64,000 nucleotides of DNA from Chrysophaeum taylorii (Eukaryota; Sar; Pelagophyceae; Pelagomonadales; Pelagomonadaceae). The translations under genes and the position numbers were made by a program. Positions 10,929-21,869 of the stretch are shown here, piece by piece. Below the pieces are notes generated by a model. That model was not told the DNA's origin and did not search any database. It was given only the letters and a program-made list of their open reading frames with translations. The stretch lies in NCBI GenBank assembly GCA_029834535.1, contig JAQMWT010000006.1:62001-126000 (forward strand). Direction: 5' to 3'. Position 1 is the stretch's first letter, and each line of letters opens with the position of its first letter.

Positions 10929-11358
10929 GTCGTAATTCGTTGGCCGGGATCACCGCAGGCGCCGTGTCTCTGGGGGGAGCGAGGTGGTACCTGAGGTCCT
11001 CGACGACTTCGGGGGGTAGGACGGCCTCTCGCGACTCCAAAGGCAGTCGCGCTTCGAGCTTAGCGTGCTCCCCTAACTCTACCTCCACAGCCACAAACCC
11101 CTCCTCGATTCGAACCTTGCTGCTCTTCGCGAGCCCGCGCCCGAGGTCCGTCCCAAACTCCTTGGGCTCGTCGTACTCGACGCCCATGGCCACCGCCGCC
11201 TCCATCAGCGCCGCCTCGTCGAGGCTCGCCGTCGCGTACCGTTCGGGGGCCACGCAGCTCACGCGCAGCCGCCCCTCGCCCGCGCGCACCAACAAGATGC
11301 TATCCTCGCTCACGTGCCGCACCGGGCCGCACAGTTCGGCTTGAAGAGCCTCGATCAT
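10912..11358 (-). CDS. Conserved-looking small protein, function unknown
   Basis: ATG at 11358 to TAA at 10912, 148 aa, uninterrupted, with strong G/C third positions like its neighbour. It is acidic in the middle and basic at the end (ELRLKRRR). The strand/helix pattern (SILLVRAGEGRLRVSCV, DEAALMEAAVAMGVEYD, GFVAVEVELG, KLEARLPLES) loosely recalls the head domain of the XRCC4/XLF/PAXX group. This is only a fold guess and no signature motif supports it. It converges on, and overlaps, the phosphatase gene. Confidence 0.6.
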   Translation of the reverse strand: MIEALQAELCGPVRHVSEDSILLVRAGEGRLRVSCVAPERYATASLDEAALMEAAVAMGVEYDEPKEFGTDLGRGLAKSSKVRIEEGFVAVEVELGEHAKLEARLPLESREAVLPPEVVEDLRYHLAPPRDTAPAVIPANELRLKRRR

Positions 11359-11394
11359 CGTGACGAAAACTAACCAACCGCCTCTCCTGTGATA

Positions 11395-11401
11395 ACTAAC
11401 T

Positions 11402-11438
<37 letters not shown>

Positions 11439-11573
11439 TCGGACCTCTCCCAGGCATGGGAGCCAGGCTGGGCCTGCAGTAGCCGGTCCAGGATCACAGA
11501 GCAAAACCACACAGTTGGGGGAGAGGCGAGGGATGAAAAGGCGTTGATGGCGGACCGCCACTGCGCGCGGTCT
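11395..11573 (-). mobile_element. S1 short non-LTR copy, 5'-truncated
   Basis: Begins with an (AACT)n tract and TTCGGACCTCTCCCAGGC, the reverse complement of the S1 3' end. It continues through the CACAGTTGGGG and GGACCGCCACTGCGCGCGG blocks and stops at the GCGGTCTT block. More diverged than the 35-53 kb copies. No target-site duplication is visible. Confidence 0.6.
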
Positions 11574-12639
11574 TAACGCACCCAAAAGCACCCCCCCCCT
11601 CTTAGCAGTCGACCTTTATTATAATAAATAAATACCCCCACCGGGCGCGAACACGCGGGCACCCCTCCAGCAACTGAGGGGTCCACGTTCATCAAGGACC
11701 CCGCCGAGGGGCTAACCAGCAGAGCCAACGACGACTACGATTGTGTGGTTTACTGTATTTCGCGGTGGTTGTATCCCTGTGGACGTTCGCGGGGTCCAGG
11801 GCGAGGTTTTCGATCTTGATGTCGGATAACGGGCCGACAACGGCGCTCTTGTTCTTGCTCAATCGCTGTCCAGGCCAACGTCAGCGCAGCTTCGGAAGAA
11901 GCTTCGCGCTGGTCGTGGTGTCGGCTGAGCGTGCTCGATTCCCTCTCAGAGCAATCCCATCGTGAAGCAACTGGTCCCGGAGCTTGCCTATCTCGCGCTT
12001 GCCGTCGTTGCCTCGTTCCTCGTCCTCGTCGTCGAGCGCGGCGCGGCGTACGCGGCGCTGCTGTTCGAGGTCCAACTTATACTGCACGCGCGCTGCCTCG
12101 AGATCATTCACCAGGCGGCACTGCTGGCGACCAGCTCCTCTTCCAGCTTGTCGTCGCGCTGTGCGCTTGGAATAGGGCGACAGTCGTCGCCGCGTTATCG
12201 ACGGAGGCCGCAGCCTCGTTTTGGTCGACTCAACGGCCTCCGTGAAGCTGATTTCTTAGAGGACAAAGTCGGCGCGCGAGATGACCAGCGGATGCGGGTA
12301 ATCAAAGTGTCCACGAGCTCACTCAACTGACGCGTATAGCTGCAGAGCAACGCAGGCAGCTGCTCCTTCGAGGCTCGTACCGCGTCCCGATTCTCGACGG
12401 CGTCAAGCTGCGCAAGGATATCAAGTCCCTGCGGTGGCACGTGTGACTTTTGTTTTCGACAGCAATAACGACGGTGGAGATTTTGAGATTGTGATGGTGG
12501 TCCTGGGATCGTCTTCGTGTTATACCTTTGCGAACGACATCGATCGCGAGTTGCGCGCGTCTCTCGCGCTCTCTACCGGGCTGCTAGGGAATCCGCGGAA
12601 GGACAGTTTGTGGAACTCGACTTTTATTTTTCTTTTTGG
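11574..12639 (-). other. Degraded minus-strand coiled-coil coding region
   Basis: 11,574-11,880 holds a C-run with CTCTTAGCAGTCGAC (the S2 3'-end motif in reverse) and nothing else recognised. From 12,440 down to 11,881, charged helical frames (starting MPPQGLDILAQ and MNDLEAARVQ) alternate between reading frames, as in a decayed coiled-coil or Gag-like protein. A plus-strand frame at 12434-12793 starts MARVTFVFDSNNDG but runs into the repeat at 12,640. No family is assigned. Confidence 0.25.
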
Positions 12640-12966
12640 TGCCGAACCTGCATCAGCTTGCGAGGGCATTCATCCCCTAGTAGGCGTATGTTGGCACCTG
12701 TTCGCCCGCCTCCCTCGCGGGGCCTGTTGGAAGCCGGGACGTTCGCAGCAGCGGGACGGTTTATCTCCCGGGGGCGCCGAAGGAAAAAGTTAACGACGAG
12801 ATGCTCGTCCGTCAAGTCGCGGTCTCCGCGCCGCATGGCGACAGGCATCAACTCTCCCCCGATGCTCGTTTCAGCGCCCCTCGTCTGCACGCCCTGTGAT
12901 TCTAATCCTGCGCCGCAATGGCGTTGGGATGAGCTCCATGCACTGGGCTGGCCTACAGGCAGCTAG
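12640..12966 (+). mobile_element. S1-related copy with a LINE-A type tail
   Basis: Blocks CTTGCGAGGGCAT, GGCACCTGTTCGCC and CGCGGTCTCCGCG match the S1 variant at 43.6 kb. The 3' part (TGCACTGGGCTGGCCT) instead matches the ends at 15.2, 16.1 and 18.8 kb. It therefore looks like a chimera, or an ancestral form, of the two families. Confidence 0.5.
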
Positions 12967-14640
12967 TTTTGGTGCTGTCCCGGAGCACGGACCGCGCTAG
13001 GATCATATGGGCAGCATGGGCACTGGCGCGGGCGACGCAGAAACCGGCCGAAGCGCAGGCGGCAGGTATAGGTGACGGGCTTCGGGCTCGCGTCCGCCGG
13101 TCGGTGCTTCAGAACGTCTAGTCCTAGGCCTGCCCCGGAGTTTGTAGAAGAGTGCGTCGAGGGCGGGCGGCAGACTATTCGCGGTCAAGGCCACCAGGGT
13201 CTTCCTTCATGTCTGAGCACACCCTGCGCGACGTTACACCGTCGAGGGGGCGAGTTACAAAAACCTTGCCTGATACGACCAAGCGTGCCACGGGCACGAA
13301 AACCGGTGTCTCGCCTTGTCGCGCCAAGATGATGTGCTTCAGGGTGCACCCGTGTGGGTGGGTACTGTTCGTCAAGCTTTACCTCAGTTTCAGATATTCG
13401 ACGAAGTGCGTCTACCAGGAAAGACAGACGAGATCGGCGAGCGATTTCTAATGACCCAGCGACGCACAATTGCGCCTAGGTTGTGGGCGCCATCTAGAGA
13501 AAGGGATAATAGACCATGCGGTGGGACGAACCGAAACTCCTGCGACGGCTTCGGTGCCTTCACCCAAAAATCAGCCCAGAAAGGAGTCCACTGTGCGCAA
13601 AGAGCACTGAATCCAACGAGCGCGACAGCCCCGGCTGGGACTTTGGCCGCCGCCATGTCACGACCACCGAATCCTCTACCATTCGACCTCCACTCTCTAA
13701 AGAACCCACTGGCAGGCTTTCTGCGTGGTGAATCACAGTTGACTATCTAGCTCTCACACGCCCACCCAGAACGGCGCAAATCCTCTTCCCGGTTCACCTT
13801 GTCGAGTCTCTCCAACATCGTGCTGATGGCGGCCCGTGGCCGGTGTGGAGCGGGTGCGGATGACCCTTCTTGCACGCATTTCTGCCATGGCCGGCATTGG
13901 TTTGTGTCACCTTCGAGCGGGCGGCGCCGTATGTTTGATGGAGCATGCTACACTTTGCTGACGCAGCTTGGCGTTGCGCGCCTTCGTGCATATGGGCTTG
14001 CGGATCGGATGTTGTTGGTCTTCTCACTTTGCTCGTCCGGACGTCTTTTGTCGACCCATACATGTCGCGTGCCATGCAGGTTAATTAAGTTCCTCATGGC
14101 GCAGTTAGCCACCCGACAGCGCTAGGGATTTAATGTCCCAGATCACACGTGTCGCTGCTGTCGCCGCCCTGAATCTTCCGAGTCGCTTCACCATCTTCTG
14201 ACTACATGCCTACATCCCACTTTGGCGACGGCGAGACAGTGAGGTGGGTACTCTGCTGCTCCATCCTCTTTTATTCGCGAGCATGACTATACAGGTCTGG
14301 TTGACTTCTCGTCTCTCTTCTTCCCGAACTTCCCTTACTTTTGATTAACGACCGCGACGTTCGTCTGCAATTCCCGTCGCATACGGCACCGACGCTGCTA
14401 ATATTTTTTTTGCGCGGTCGTTTGCCCGCGGAGCTTATCGACATCCTTGTTGCTTTTGACGTTGATACGATAACGCGTGGTTACCTTGTATTATTCTCTC
14501 GACATTTGGCCGCCACGCCCGGACCAAACTATGGCGGCCTCTTTGGGAGGTCTGGCATCATGCTGCGACCGTCTCCTAGCGTCGTCTTGTCGTGTTCATA
14601 ACCACGCCTGCCGCTACTCTCTCTGCTTTTTTTCGATTCC
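12967..14640 (+). pseudogene. Decayed LINE open reading frame 2 (C-terminal part)
   Basis: Several plus-strand frames succeed one another. The clearest landmark is at about 14,145-14,205: HTCRCCRRPESSESLHHLLT followed by TC, a Cys/His cluster of the CxxC...HxxxxC kind near the C-terminus of many LINE polymerases. Frames at 13,316-13,750 and 13,799-14,125 could be more upstream remnants, but reverse-transcriptase motifs are not legible. In 14,641-15,039 I see nothing beyond short uninformative frames. Confidence 0.35.
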
Positions 14641-15039
14641 CTAGAACACTTATAGCACTTCTTGCTTCACTCCTCCTTCCCCAGCTCCCCTTTTCGTAAT
14701 TCTACCGCCCCCTTTGCGTTCTTGCTTCGTCCTTGTTCCCCTCTGCGCTCATCCATTCTGGCTTTCTTGAGCCTACTGGAGATGCAAACCACAATAATAA
14801 GAACTAGAGCTTCCACAAGCCTCAGCCCGAGAGTCCCCACTCGTCTATCGGCACCTGGATCAGTAGCAGCTCTCCTCCAAGTACCATGTTAGGTAGTCTC
14901 GCAATCGAGAGCTCTACCGAACACCAGCTCTCTTCCCAGTACCATATTACGAAGGGAAATAGTCTCGCAGTCGCGAGCCCCCCCATCCCCAACAACACCG
15001 CGTTGATTTCTTCTTCATCATACAACCTTATCCCTTTCG

Positions 15040-15245
15040 CCAAATTCCTCACACCAACGAAGACGTGGTACTCACCCTCGCTCAAAACACAGAGACAACT
15101 GGCGAGAGACCATCAACTCGCCCTCAACCCTCCTTTCAAATCCCCCTCGTCTAAAAACCTAAAGGTGACTCTGATTCCACGCGCCACAGCGCTGGAATTA
15201 GCCTACGCCCCATGTATTGGGCTGGCCTCTAGTTATTAGTTCGGC
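15040..15245 (+). mobile_element. LINE-A 3' end, plus orientation
   Basis: Encodes KFLTPTKTWYSP followed by RQLARDHQLAL, then a tail ending in CATGTATTGGGCTGGCCT and TAGTTATTAG. The pattern (x)KTW...(A)RDRxxWRQ is the usual C-terminus of LINE polymerases. The copy ends 4 bp from the stop codon of the ankyrin gene and points toward it. Confidence 0.6.
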
Positions 15246-15248
15246 ACA

Positions 15249-16085
15249 TCAGTCTTCTTGTTCCTGGACCCAAACGCGGACATCCTCATGACTCGAAAAG
15301 GCACATACCGCTTTGCGCCAAGGGCATCCGTTTGCGCGCGCCCACTTGAGGACGTCGAGATGGCCGAACCACGCTGCGCTGAAGCAGGTGGATTCGTCCC
15401 ACGGACACTCGTTCGCGCGCATCCACTTGAGGATTTCGAGTTGGCCGCGGGCTGCTGCTTGCGAGCACCCGTCGACAAAGGGAGACGGACAGCCGTTGGT
15501 GAGCGCCCACTTGAGAACCTCGAGCTGGCCGAAGCGAATGGCACACTCGCGCACGCGTCGCAGAGCCCGGACCTGCTGGCGACGAGCGTGTTGGCGAAGG
15601 AACCAGTCAATCCAGTTGATGGCGCCAAGCTCGACAAACTCGTCGAGATCTTCGAGGCTTCCCGGGGGATAGTGCCGGTGCACACCCCGCGGCAGGTGGA
15701 CGTTTTCGTCGATGTCGGGGTCGAAACTGTTGCCCGGGATCATCAGCTCGAGCAGCCGGTTTTTGTGCTTGTTGACTCCGACCTTGTCGAATAGCTTCGA
15801 GATTTCGACGAGGTGGGATTGGTCCGTGATCCGCTTTCGGACTAGAGCGTCGAGAGCTCCATTCGAGGCGCCCTCGAGAAACTGGAACAGCCAATCCTCG
15901 TTGGCGTCGACCAGCTCGCGCAAGCGGGTGGGCTTGTCGGCCTCGTCGTCGTCGAGGCCGTTGAGCAGCGCGAGGGGTTCCATGTTGATAAGTAGTGCGA
16001 GTGCCCTGCTACGTTTCGCCTTCTGCTGGACCGGAATCGGCTCGTGCTGGTGCGCGAGCATCTTTTTTTGCGGGAGCGATGTCAT
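15249..16085 (-). CDS. Ankyrin-repeat protein
   Basis: ATG at 16083-16085 (MTSLPQKKML), TGA at 15249, 278 aa. An upstream Met at 16157 is rejected as the start because its codons lie in the LINE-A end there. The C-terminal ~110 residues hold about four ankyrin-like repeats of the ~26-residue type (FGQLEVLKWALTNGCP, RGQLEILKWMRANECP, FGHLDVLKWARANGCP), common in stramenopiles and large DNA viruses. The N-terminal half is helical and acidic with no named domain. The role is probably protein-protein interaction. The gene is bracketed by two LINE-A 3' ends facing it and could have been moved by retrotransposition; no intron is visible. Confidence 0.8.
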   Translation of the reverse strand: MTSLPQKKMLAHQHEPIPVQQKAKRSRALALLINMEPLALLNGLDDDEADKPTRLRELVDANEDWLFQFLEGASNGALDALVRKRITDQSHLVEISKLFDKVGVNKHKNRLLELMIPGNSFDPDIDENVHLPRGVHRHYPPGSLEDLDEFVELGAINWIDWFLRQHARRQQVRALRRVRECAIRFGQLEVLKWALTNGCPSPFVDGCSQAAARGQLEILKWMRANECPWDESTCFSAAWFGHLDVLKWARANGCPWRKAVCAFSSHEDVRVWVQEQED

Positions 16086-16124
16086 CTGAAACTTTCTTAG
16101 CTTCAACAGACGCCAGGACTTTTC

Positions 16125-16420
16125 TTCTATACCAGATAGAGGGCCAGCCCAATGCATAGGGCGTAGCCGCGCGTGGGATCAGAGTCATCACCGGGCGTTG
16201 AGCTAAGGGAGGATTAAGGGCGAATTGTTGGTCAATCGCCAGTTGTCGCGGTCTTGAGGAAGGGAGTACCAGGAGTTTCGTCTGCGAGTTTCGCCTGTAT
16301 GTGGAATTTGCGGAGTGAGTGAGTGTGTGCCTTGTTGAGACCCCGGCCCTATGTGAACTGTGGAGATCCGCGGGGGTGTTCGTGCAGTATTGAGGACACT
16401 GGAAGGTGCTCCCGGCCGCC
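16125..16420 (-). mobile_element. LINE-A 3' end, minus orientation
   Basis: Begins in GGCCAGCCCAATGCAT (tail in reverse) and continues through the KLLVLPSSRPRQLAIDQQ coding block and the TGGAATTTGCGGAGTG and CTATGTGAACTGTGG blocks shared with 20,994-21,400. It faces the ankyrin gene from the other side. From 16,421 to 16,975 I recognise nothing. Confidence 0.6.
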
Positions 16421-16975
16421 GAAGGGCGCCCGCCTCCCCGTGATGCCGGTGTCTCAAGATCGGGCGCAATCACATCAGACCGCGAAGGCGACCGACGTGT
16501 AAAATCAAAAAGTCGGGACGCACACCGTTGTCGACGAGACGGTGGCGTAGGCCCAGGATAGTAGCAAAATTTGGGGCCAATGCCGACGTGGGAATCCAAG
16601 GCGGCACGGTGGTGAGCGAGAGCGGATGTGGCAGAACTACCCCGGTGGCAGCGAGACCACGCGGATGACAACTCGCGTGGCGGCCGCGCGAAGAGAGGCG
16701 GATGCCGGCGGTGTCGTCGGCGCCAGAGGTGTGGCGTAGTTTTTTTGAGCGATCAGGTCACAATAGGACCGTAGTCGCCTGCATCATCGCTTCGCTCTAG
16801 TATCAAAACATCGCGTTCTATTTTTACCCCGAAGCGTCGTCGTCGTCCGAAGTGCCGGCCGGCCGGCCGCCCTAGGTGTGATGATCCGATCCATATGGCG
16901 CGACATCCAATCCACCCGTCCATCCATCCCTCGAGGTGTTGTTAATGTGCTTCAAGGCAGGCAGGTACAGTAACA

Positions 16976-18073
16976 TTACAAGGGCCCGGATAGACGAGAA
17001 TTTAAATGTCTTCGGACGGGACCCGGGGTCCCGGCGCCGCGTTTGAGCATTTTGGGTTTGGCTTTGATGTCGCGGCACTTGGGTATGTGGCGATCGGCAG
17101 CTTGTTGGTTGAATCGGCGTTCGCAGTGCGGGCACTGCACGAAGGTGGGGTCGGGGGCGGAGGGGGCCATTGGTGGGGGCGGTTTGCCGGCCTTTTCGGC
17201 GGCGGCGGCGGCGCGCATCGACTTCATCGCCGAGCGGAGCTGGTCGCTCTGGGCCTTCCACTTGGACGGCGGTTTAAGGTCGCGCTGTACGGCGGCGATG
17301 CCCCGCTTGACAAGCTGTCGGTCCTCGGCCGTCGCGGCGATACCCTCGGCGCGATGGGCGGCCGCGTTGTAGGGCTGGCGTCGCTTCTGGGGCGCGCACT
17401 TGGGACAGCACCTGATGCCGTGCACCTTCTCCATCTTGTCCAAGGCCGTCTCGGCCATCGAGCGGCCGCATCGCACGCAGGACTCGGCCTGGACGGGCTC
17501 CTCCTTGGTTTCCTCGTCGTAGCGCCAGAGCGTGCGGTAGCGGTCGTCTGTCGGCTTGCGCCACGTAGACTCGCGCCGAGCCTCGTTCCGGTAAAACCAC
17601 TTGCCGCTTTTCGAGTCCTTGTGCTTTGTCCACCCGGCGGGCAGCTCCTCGTTTTGCTGCCGCTCGTCGCGCTTCGTCCGCATCGACAGCTTGAGCGACG
17701 ACAAACCGCTCTTCTCCGAAGACAGAGACCTCCCCGAAAACTCCTTCGAGGACGTCTCCGCCAACGACACCTCCGCCGCCTTCTCCGAGGCGGCCTGCGC
17801 GAGCGTCGCCAAACGCCGCGCCTGCGACACCGTCAGACTCCTCCCGCGGAGACCCTCCAGCCACGCCTCGAACTCCCCCTCGCTCATCGCCGTCGGCACC
17901 GCCGCCGCCGCCGGGGGCTCCTCCTCCTCCACGGGCGCCTCCGCCGGCCGAACCCACGTCGTCTTACCGCTCGCCAAGTGGTGGTAGTACGGCTTGCCCG
18001 TCTTCTTGCACGTGTGCTCCGTCCACCCCGGACAAACCTCGCGGTGCCGCCGACGCCGGCCCCCCTTGTCCAT
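16976..18073 (-). CDS. Protein with two WW domains and a C-terminal C2HC zinc finger
   Basis: ATG at 18073, TAA at 16976-16978, 365 aa, uninterrupted. WW1 (about 12-45) has GWTEHTCKKTGKPYYHH and TTW; WW2 (about 143-175) has LPAGWTKHKDSKSGKWFY and STW. Each has both signature Trp residues, so they should bind Pro-rich partners. A zinc ribbon follows (CVRCG at about 198, CCPKC at about 222), then a basic helical stretch and VQCPHCERRFNQQAADRHIP with a final Cys (about 311-332), the C2HC type of ZC2HC1-like proteins. The combination suggests an adaptor; localisation is not evident. Confidence 0.9.
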   Translation of the reverse strand: MDKGGRRRRHREVCPGWTEHTCKKTGKPYYHHLASGKTTWVRPAEAPVEEEEPPAAAAVPTAMSEGEFEAWLEGLRGRSLTVSQARRLATLAQAASEKAAEVSLAETSSKEFSGRSLSSEKSGLSSLKLSMRTKRDERQQNEELPAGWTKHKDSKSGKWFYRNEARRESTWRKPTDDRYRTLWRYDEETKEEPVQAESCVRCGRSMAETALDKMEKVHGIRCCPKCAPQKRRQPYNAAAHRAEGIAATAEDRQLVKRGIAAVQRDLKPPSKWKAQSDQLRSAMKSMRAAAAAEKAGKPPPPMAPSAPDPTFVQCPHCERRFNQQAADRHIPKCRDIKAKPKMLKRGAGTPGPVRRHLNSRLSGPL

Positions 18074-18404
18074 CTCGCCGTTTGCCCGTCGAGGCCCGTT
18101 GGACCATGCCCGTTGGATACCTTCTTCGGAACTTGAAGGAGGAGTCGACTAGACTTGAACTTGTTTGCCTTCCTCACGTCCTGGTCGTATGACACATCTG
18201 CTTGTGATAAATCGATCCATATCGTCGCCTTGGTCGCTCGCTCGCTCGCTCGCCGCCGCTTCCGTCGCCGCGTCGATGTGTCTCACTCTCGTTTCGAAGC
18301 AGGATGCCGCACGCAATAGGATCGTGCCAATCGCTGTGTGCACTGTCGACAGCGCTGCGGAGGCGTACGGCGCGCACACAGCCCACGATAGCGTGCTTGC
18401 TTCC

Positions 18405-18450
18405 TCTTTCCTTCCTTCCTTCCTTCCTTCCTTCCTTCCTTCCTTCCAAG
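18405..18450. repeat. (TTCC)n microsatellite
   Basis: About eleven TTCC units upstream of the WW gene start. Frames across it are repeat artefacts. Confidence 0.95.
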
Positions 18451-18639
18451 GTTTTATTATCGGTGAGAAGTAGCATTGTTGAACGACAGATTCATTCGCG
18501 CGCCGAAGAAGAAAAAGAAACGAACATAAAGCCATTCATCGGGCGTCGTTGGAGCGTTCGGACGGGGGACGCAGAATGAAGCTCGCGACCAAGTTTGTTG
18601 TCAGTCAAAGCGCGCGCGTGTCTGTCTCAAAAACGAGGC

Positions 18640-18815
18640 GTACAAACCAAGTTCTGGTATGCCCTCGACCGCGGCGACAGGCTCCCCACCGTAGGCTCCC
18701 CCTTTCAGCAACCCTCTTCTGTTCTGATCCCGCGCGCCTGCCCGGCGCTGGTAATCAATAAAAAACATACACCCCATGCACGGGGCTGGCCTTTAGTTAG
18801 TTAGTTTGTTTGTTA
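18640..18815 (+). mobile_element. LINE-A 3' end fragment, plus orientation
   Basis: Contains FWYALDRGDRLPTVG, aligning with the KTWYSP...RQLARD block of the 15.0 kb copy, then CCCCATGCACGGGGCTGGCC, TTAGTTAGTTAG and TTTG runs as tail. From 18,816 to 19,242 nothing is recognised. Confidence 0.5.
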
Positions 18816-19242
18816 GGTGATGAAGACATAGTTCGTAGATCTATGCCCTGGAATGATTTGGGGAACACGCTCGTATTTCTTCTTGCCGCGAATGTCGACT
18901 CCGTGCCCTTCATGGAGTCGTCTGAGCCGTCGTAAATAATCACAGTCGGCAAGCACTACTACGGATGAGTATGATTGGGATGGCCGGATTGATTGATTGG
19001 TTGTTTGTTTGTTTGTTTGTTAGTTTCAACCCGAGCGAACTCCAAGGTGGTCAACGCTCTTTGTATTCGGGCAGTGAGTTGCTGACTGATTACAGCCTTC
19101 TTTATGAGTCGGTGGTGGAGTACCTACCTATGGCGATCTACTTACGGGAAAGACCTGACGGTGCTTCCTCCTCACGCGTCGTCGGCGGCGTTGGATGGAT
19201 GGTGTGCGCGAAAGGAACGGCAACGGGAAGGTGAACCAAGCC

Positions 19243-19285
19243 ACGGATGATGATGATGATGATGATGATGATTTTTTTTTTTTTT
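19243..19285. repeat. (GAT)n and poly-T tract
   Basis: Eight or nine GAT units run directly into about 15 T. From 19,286 to 19,518 no gene is seen; this probably includes the 5' region of the next gene. Confidence 0.9.
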
Positions 19286-19518
19286 TGCCTCCGCACGCAC
19301 GCGGGACATGCAGGCCACAGAAGGCTTCTTCCTTCCATTTATTTGTAAGCGTGCGTTGTTAAAAGTAAAAAGGTAAAAAAAGTGGTGACATAAAAAAAAA
19401 TCTGGTTCCGTTGGAATCCGTTGTTCGGATGTTGAAGTGCTCGAGGTTCCGTCGTTGAAGTGAAAAAGGGGACACCGGAACGTCATTCCGGTAGGAGAGG
19501 AACTGTGAGAGCAAGGAA

Positions 19519-20818
19519 ATGCCGCCAGTGCGCGCGAACCACGCGATCGCGATGGAGCGCCAGGTGAGGAATTATGACGTTGGCGTGGATGAGGTGATCT
19601 TAGGCCCGGCGGTCCCCGACGCAACACCACAAGCGATCCCCCGCGAACTCGCGGACGCCATCGCCAAATTTGGAGAAACAGTTATCGAAACGTCCGCTCA
19701 AATCGCCGCGGTCGGCGTTCAACGAGCCCAAGGCAGCGGTGCGACGGCGGTCCCCCGTGCTCCAGGCCCCGAAAAAGGCCGAGAAGAAGCCGGTGCGCAA
19801 GCCGTCGATCGACGACTGCGACGCGGAGCTCGAGACGATCTTGAAGAGCAAGAAAGGCGCGTCGGCGGGGCCGCGGCCCCGGAGCGAGCCGCAGAGGGCG
19901 TCCCCCCAGAAAATCCATCGCCCCAGCCGGCGGCCCGCGAAGGACGCCCTGCGGGCGTCGCTCCAGCGCGTCCTCGACCAAGAGAGTCCGACCGTTCGAG
20001 ACATAGAAGAGCTTCAAGCTTTGCTCGATTCGAGGAAGCAGCAGTTGCTCGCGCCCCTTTCGAAGACCCCCGAGCTCGACGCGGAGGTGTCGCGGGCTTT
20101 GGCAGACGCGTCGGACGGCAGTCCCGACGACACGGCGACGGCAAAGATAGAGCGCGACGAGCACCCGGAGCCTCTCGTCTTTTTCACGCGCAAGGATTCG
20201 CGCCTCGAGCGCCTCCAGCGCCTCCACGCGACAGCCAAGGCTCCGACCGACCAGATGTTCAGCTCGGCCTACGCCCAGCGCCTCGCGACCGCGAAGAAAA
20301 ATCCACCAGTGAGCAAAAGGAAGGACGTCGACCCCCGATCCACCCTCAGTTCCCCCGAGACCGTCATCTCCAGCGTCTCCGACTATACGGCCTGGAGCTG
20401 TCCCAGCCCCCGCTCCCCCAACCACGTCGAATTCTCCTACCAGCCCCCGCCCTCCTTTGTCCCCCGCATCCGTCTCGAAGCCCTCAGGTCTCCTCGCCGC
20501 TGCGACGCCGTTCATTCCCCCGACCCAAACAAATCTGTCTCGACGCTCCACAGCCCCTGCTCCGCCTTCACCCCGCGCTCCTCTGCCTCGGACGATCACC
20601 ACCTTCTCAAGCCGCCGCCCCGAAACAACAGCACCACTAACAGCGCCTATCCTCGACTTCGCGCCAGCGCCGCCCTGCATGCGGTGGCGGCTGCCGCTGC
20701 TTCTGGCGGCGGTGCTCAACACCCCGCCTCAAATTCGGCGGCGGCGGCGGCGGCGGCGGCGAAACCCCCGGCCCCAAAACCGCCCCCTCCCATGGAGGGG
20801 TCTTTCTCTTCCTTATGA
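19519..20818 (+). CDS. Two-exon gene for a low-complexity, probably disordered protein
   Basis: Exon 1 is 19519-19563 (MPPVRANHAIAMERQ). The donor CAG|GTGAGG at 19563/19564 and acceptor AACAG at 19681 join in frame to LSKRPLKSPR at 19682, ending at TGA 20816-20818; about 393 aa. The first third is rich in Lys/Arg/Pro/Ser. A helical stretch (TVRDIEELQALLDSRKQQLL) may form a short coiled coil. The rest is Pro/Ser/Ala-rich and ends in poly-Ala and poly-Pro from a GCG repeat. No catalytic domain is seen. A (CCT)n tract at about 20,849-20,881 follows the stop. Confidence 0.65.
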
Positions 20819-20993
20819 TGTTGATGATTCAGACGAAATGAAATGACCAACCCTCCTCCTCCTCCTCCTCCTCCTCCTCCTATCTGCAGCACTCGCGGCC
20901 TTTCTTCTCGTCTCTCGAGAGAGACCATCCCATCCACCTTTCGTCGAACCCCTCCCCCCTGAACAAACCAACTGTCCACTTGTATTGAGGAAG

Positions 20994-21400
20994 GTAACTA
21001 ATTAAGAGCCCAGCCCAACGCGCGGGACATAATAGGCTGCTAATCCGAGCGCCGTGGGTTGCGAGTCGCCAGGCGTTTGGTTAACGCTGTTTTCGTACAG
21101 ACGCGACTTGATGGTCTGTCGCCAGATGTCACGGTCACGAGCGAGGGGGCACCACGTCTTCTTCGGTGTTTGGAATTTGCGGAGTGCCTTGTTCAAAGAA
21201 AGGAAGAAAGAAAGAAAAAAAAAAAGAAACCCCGGCCGTACGTGAACTGTGGGGACCCGGGCGTTCTCTAGAGGCGCACCAAGAGGAGAGCACCTTGAAC
21301 GAACCCGAGCGAGGCGGTTACAGGGGATGCGGGCAACGTGGCCTGCCCAGCGGGAGTTGTTGTCGGCGAGAGATGTAGGTATCGATAGTCTCCTGGCCAA
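20994..21400 (-). mobile_element. LINE-A C-terminus and 3' end, longest copy
   Basis: Minus-strand reading gives SRWAGHVARIPCNRLARV, then KFQTPKKTWCPLARDRDIWR and QTI. This is the order RWxGHVxRM..RL...(P)KxTW...ARDRxxWRQ found at the end of LINE polymerases. A purine-rich tract (21,198-21,230) interrupts it. The tail begins at 20,994 (TAACTAATTAAG in plus sense). From 21,401 to 21,870 no feature is recognised. Confidence 0.65.
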
Positions 21401-21869
21401 GGCGCGCTGGTGGAGGGTTGCAGTTTTGATGTTATGTTTCCAGGTTTTCTGGCGACTTTTTTAAACGCGGCACAGAGTGCGTGCGCGCTGTGAACGAAAT
21501 CATCGTCGGTGATAGTAGAGAACCTCGGTTGTAACTACGCGCCACGGAGGAGGATGGCGAGGATGAGACCGACGTAGACAGGTTGCTTGGCTCGAGCAGA
21601 GACGTATCTCGAGGCATAATCCATATCCCCGCACGAACGCCCGATGCTCCAGCAGCTGAAAGACTGAGCTGCCGCACAGCACGACTAATTTCGTCATCTT
21701 ACGGTGCAACACTAAGCTCACCACGGACTGGCCGCTGTGCTATATCTTCAATGACTCCTGCGCCAAAACAAGGTTGGGTGCCTATTGTATTTTGGCAAAG
21801 TGTGCACGGAATACTAGACTTAGTGTTGTACTTCTGCAGTGAAATCATCTGCAGTCTCTAATGCTTTGT

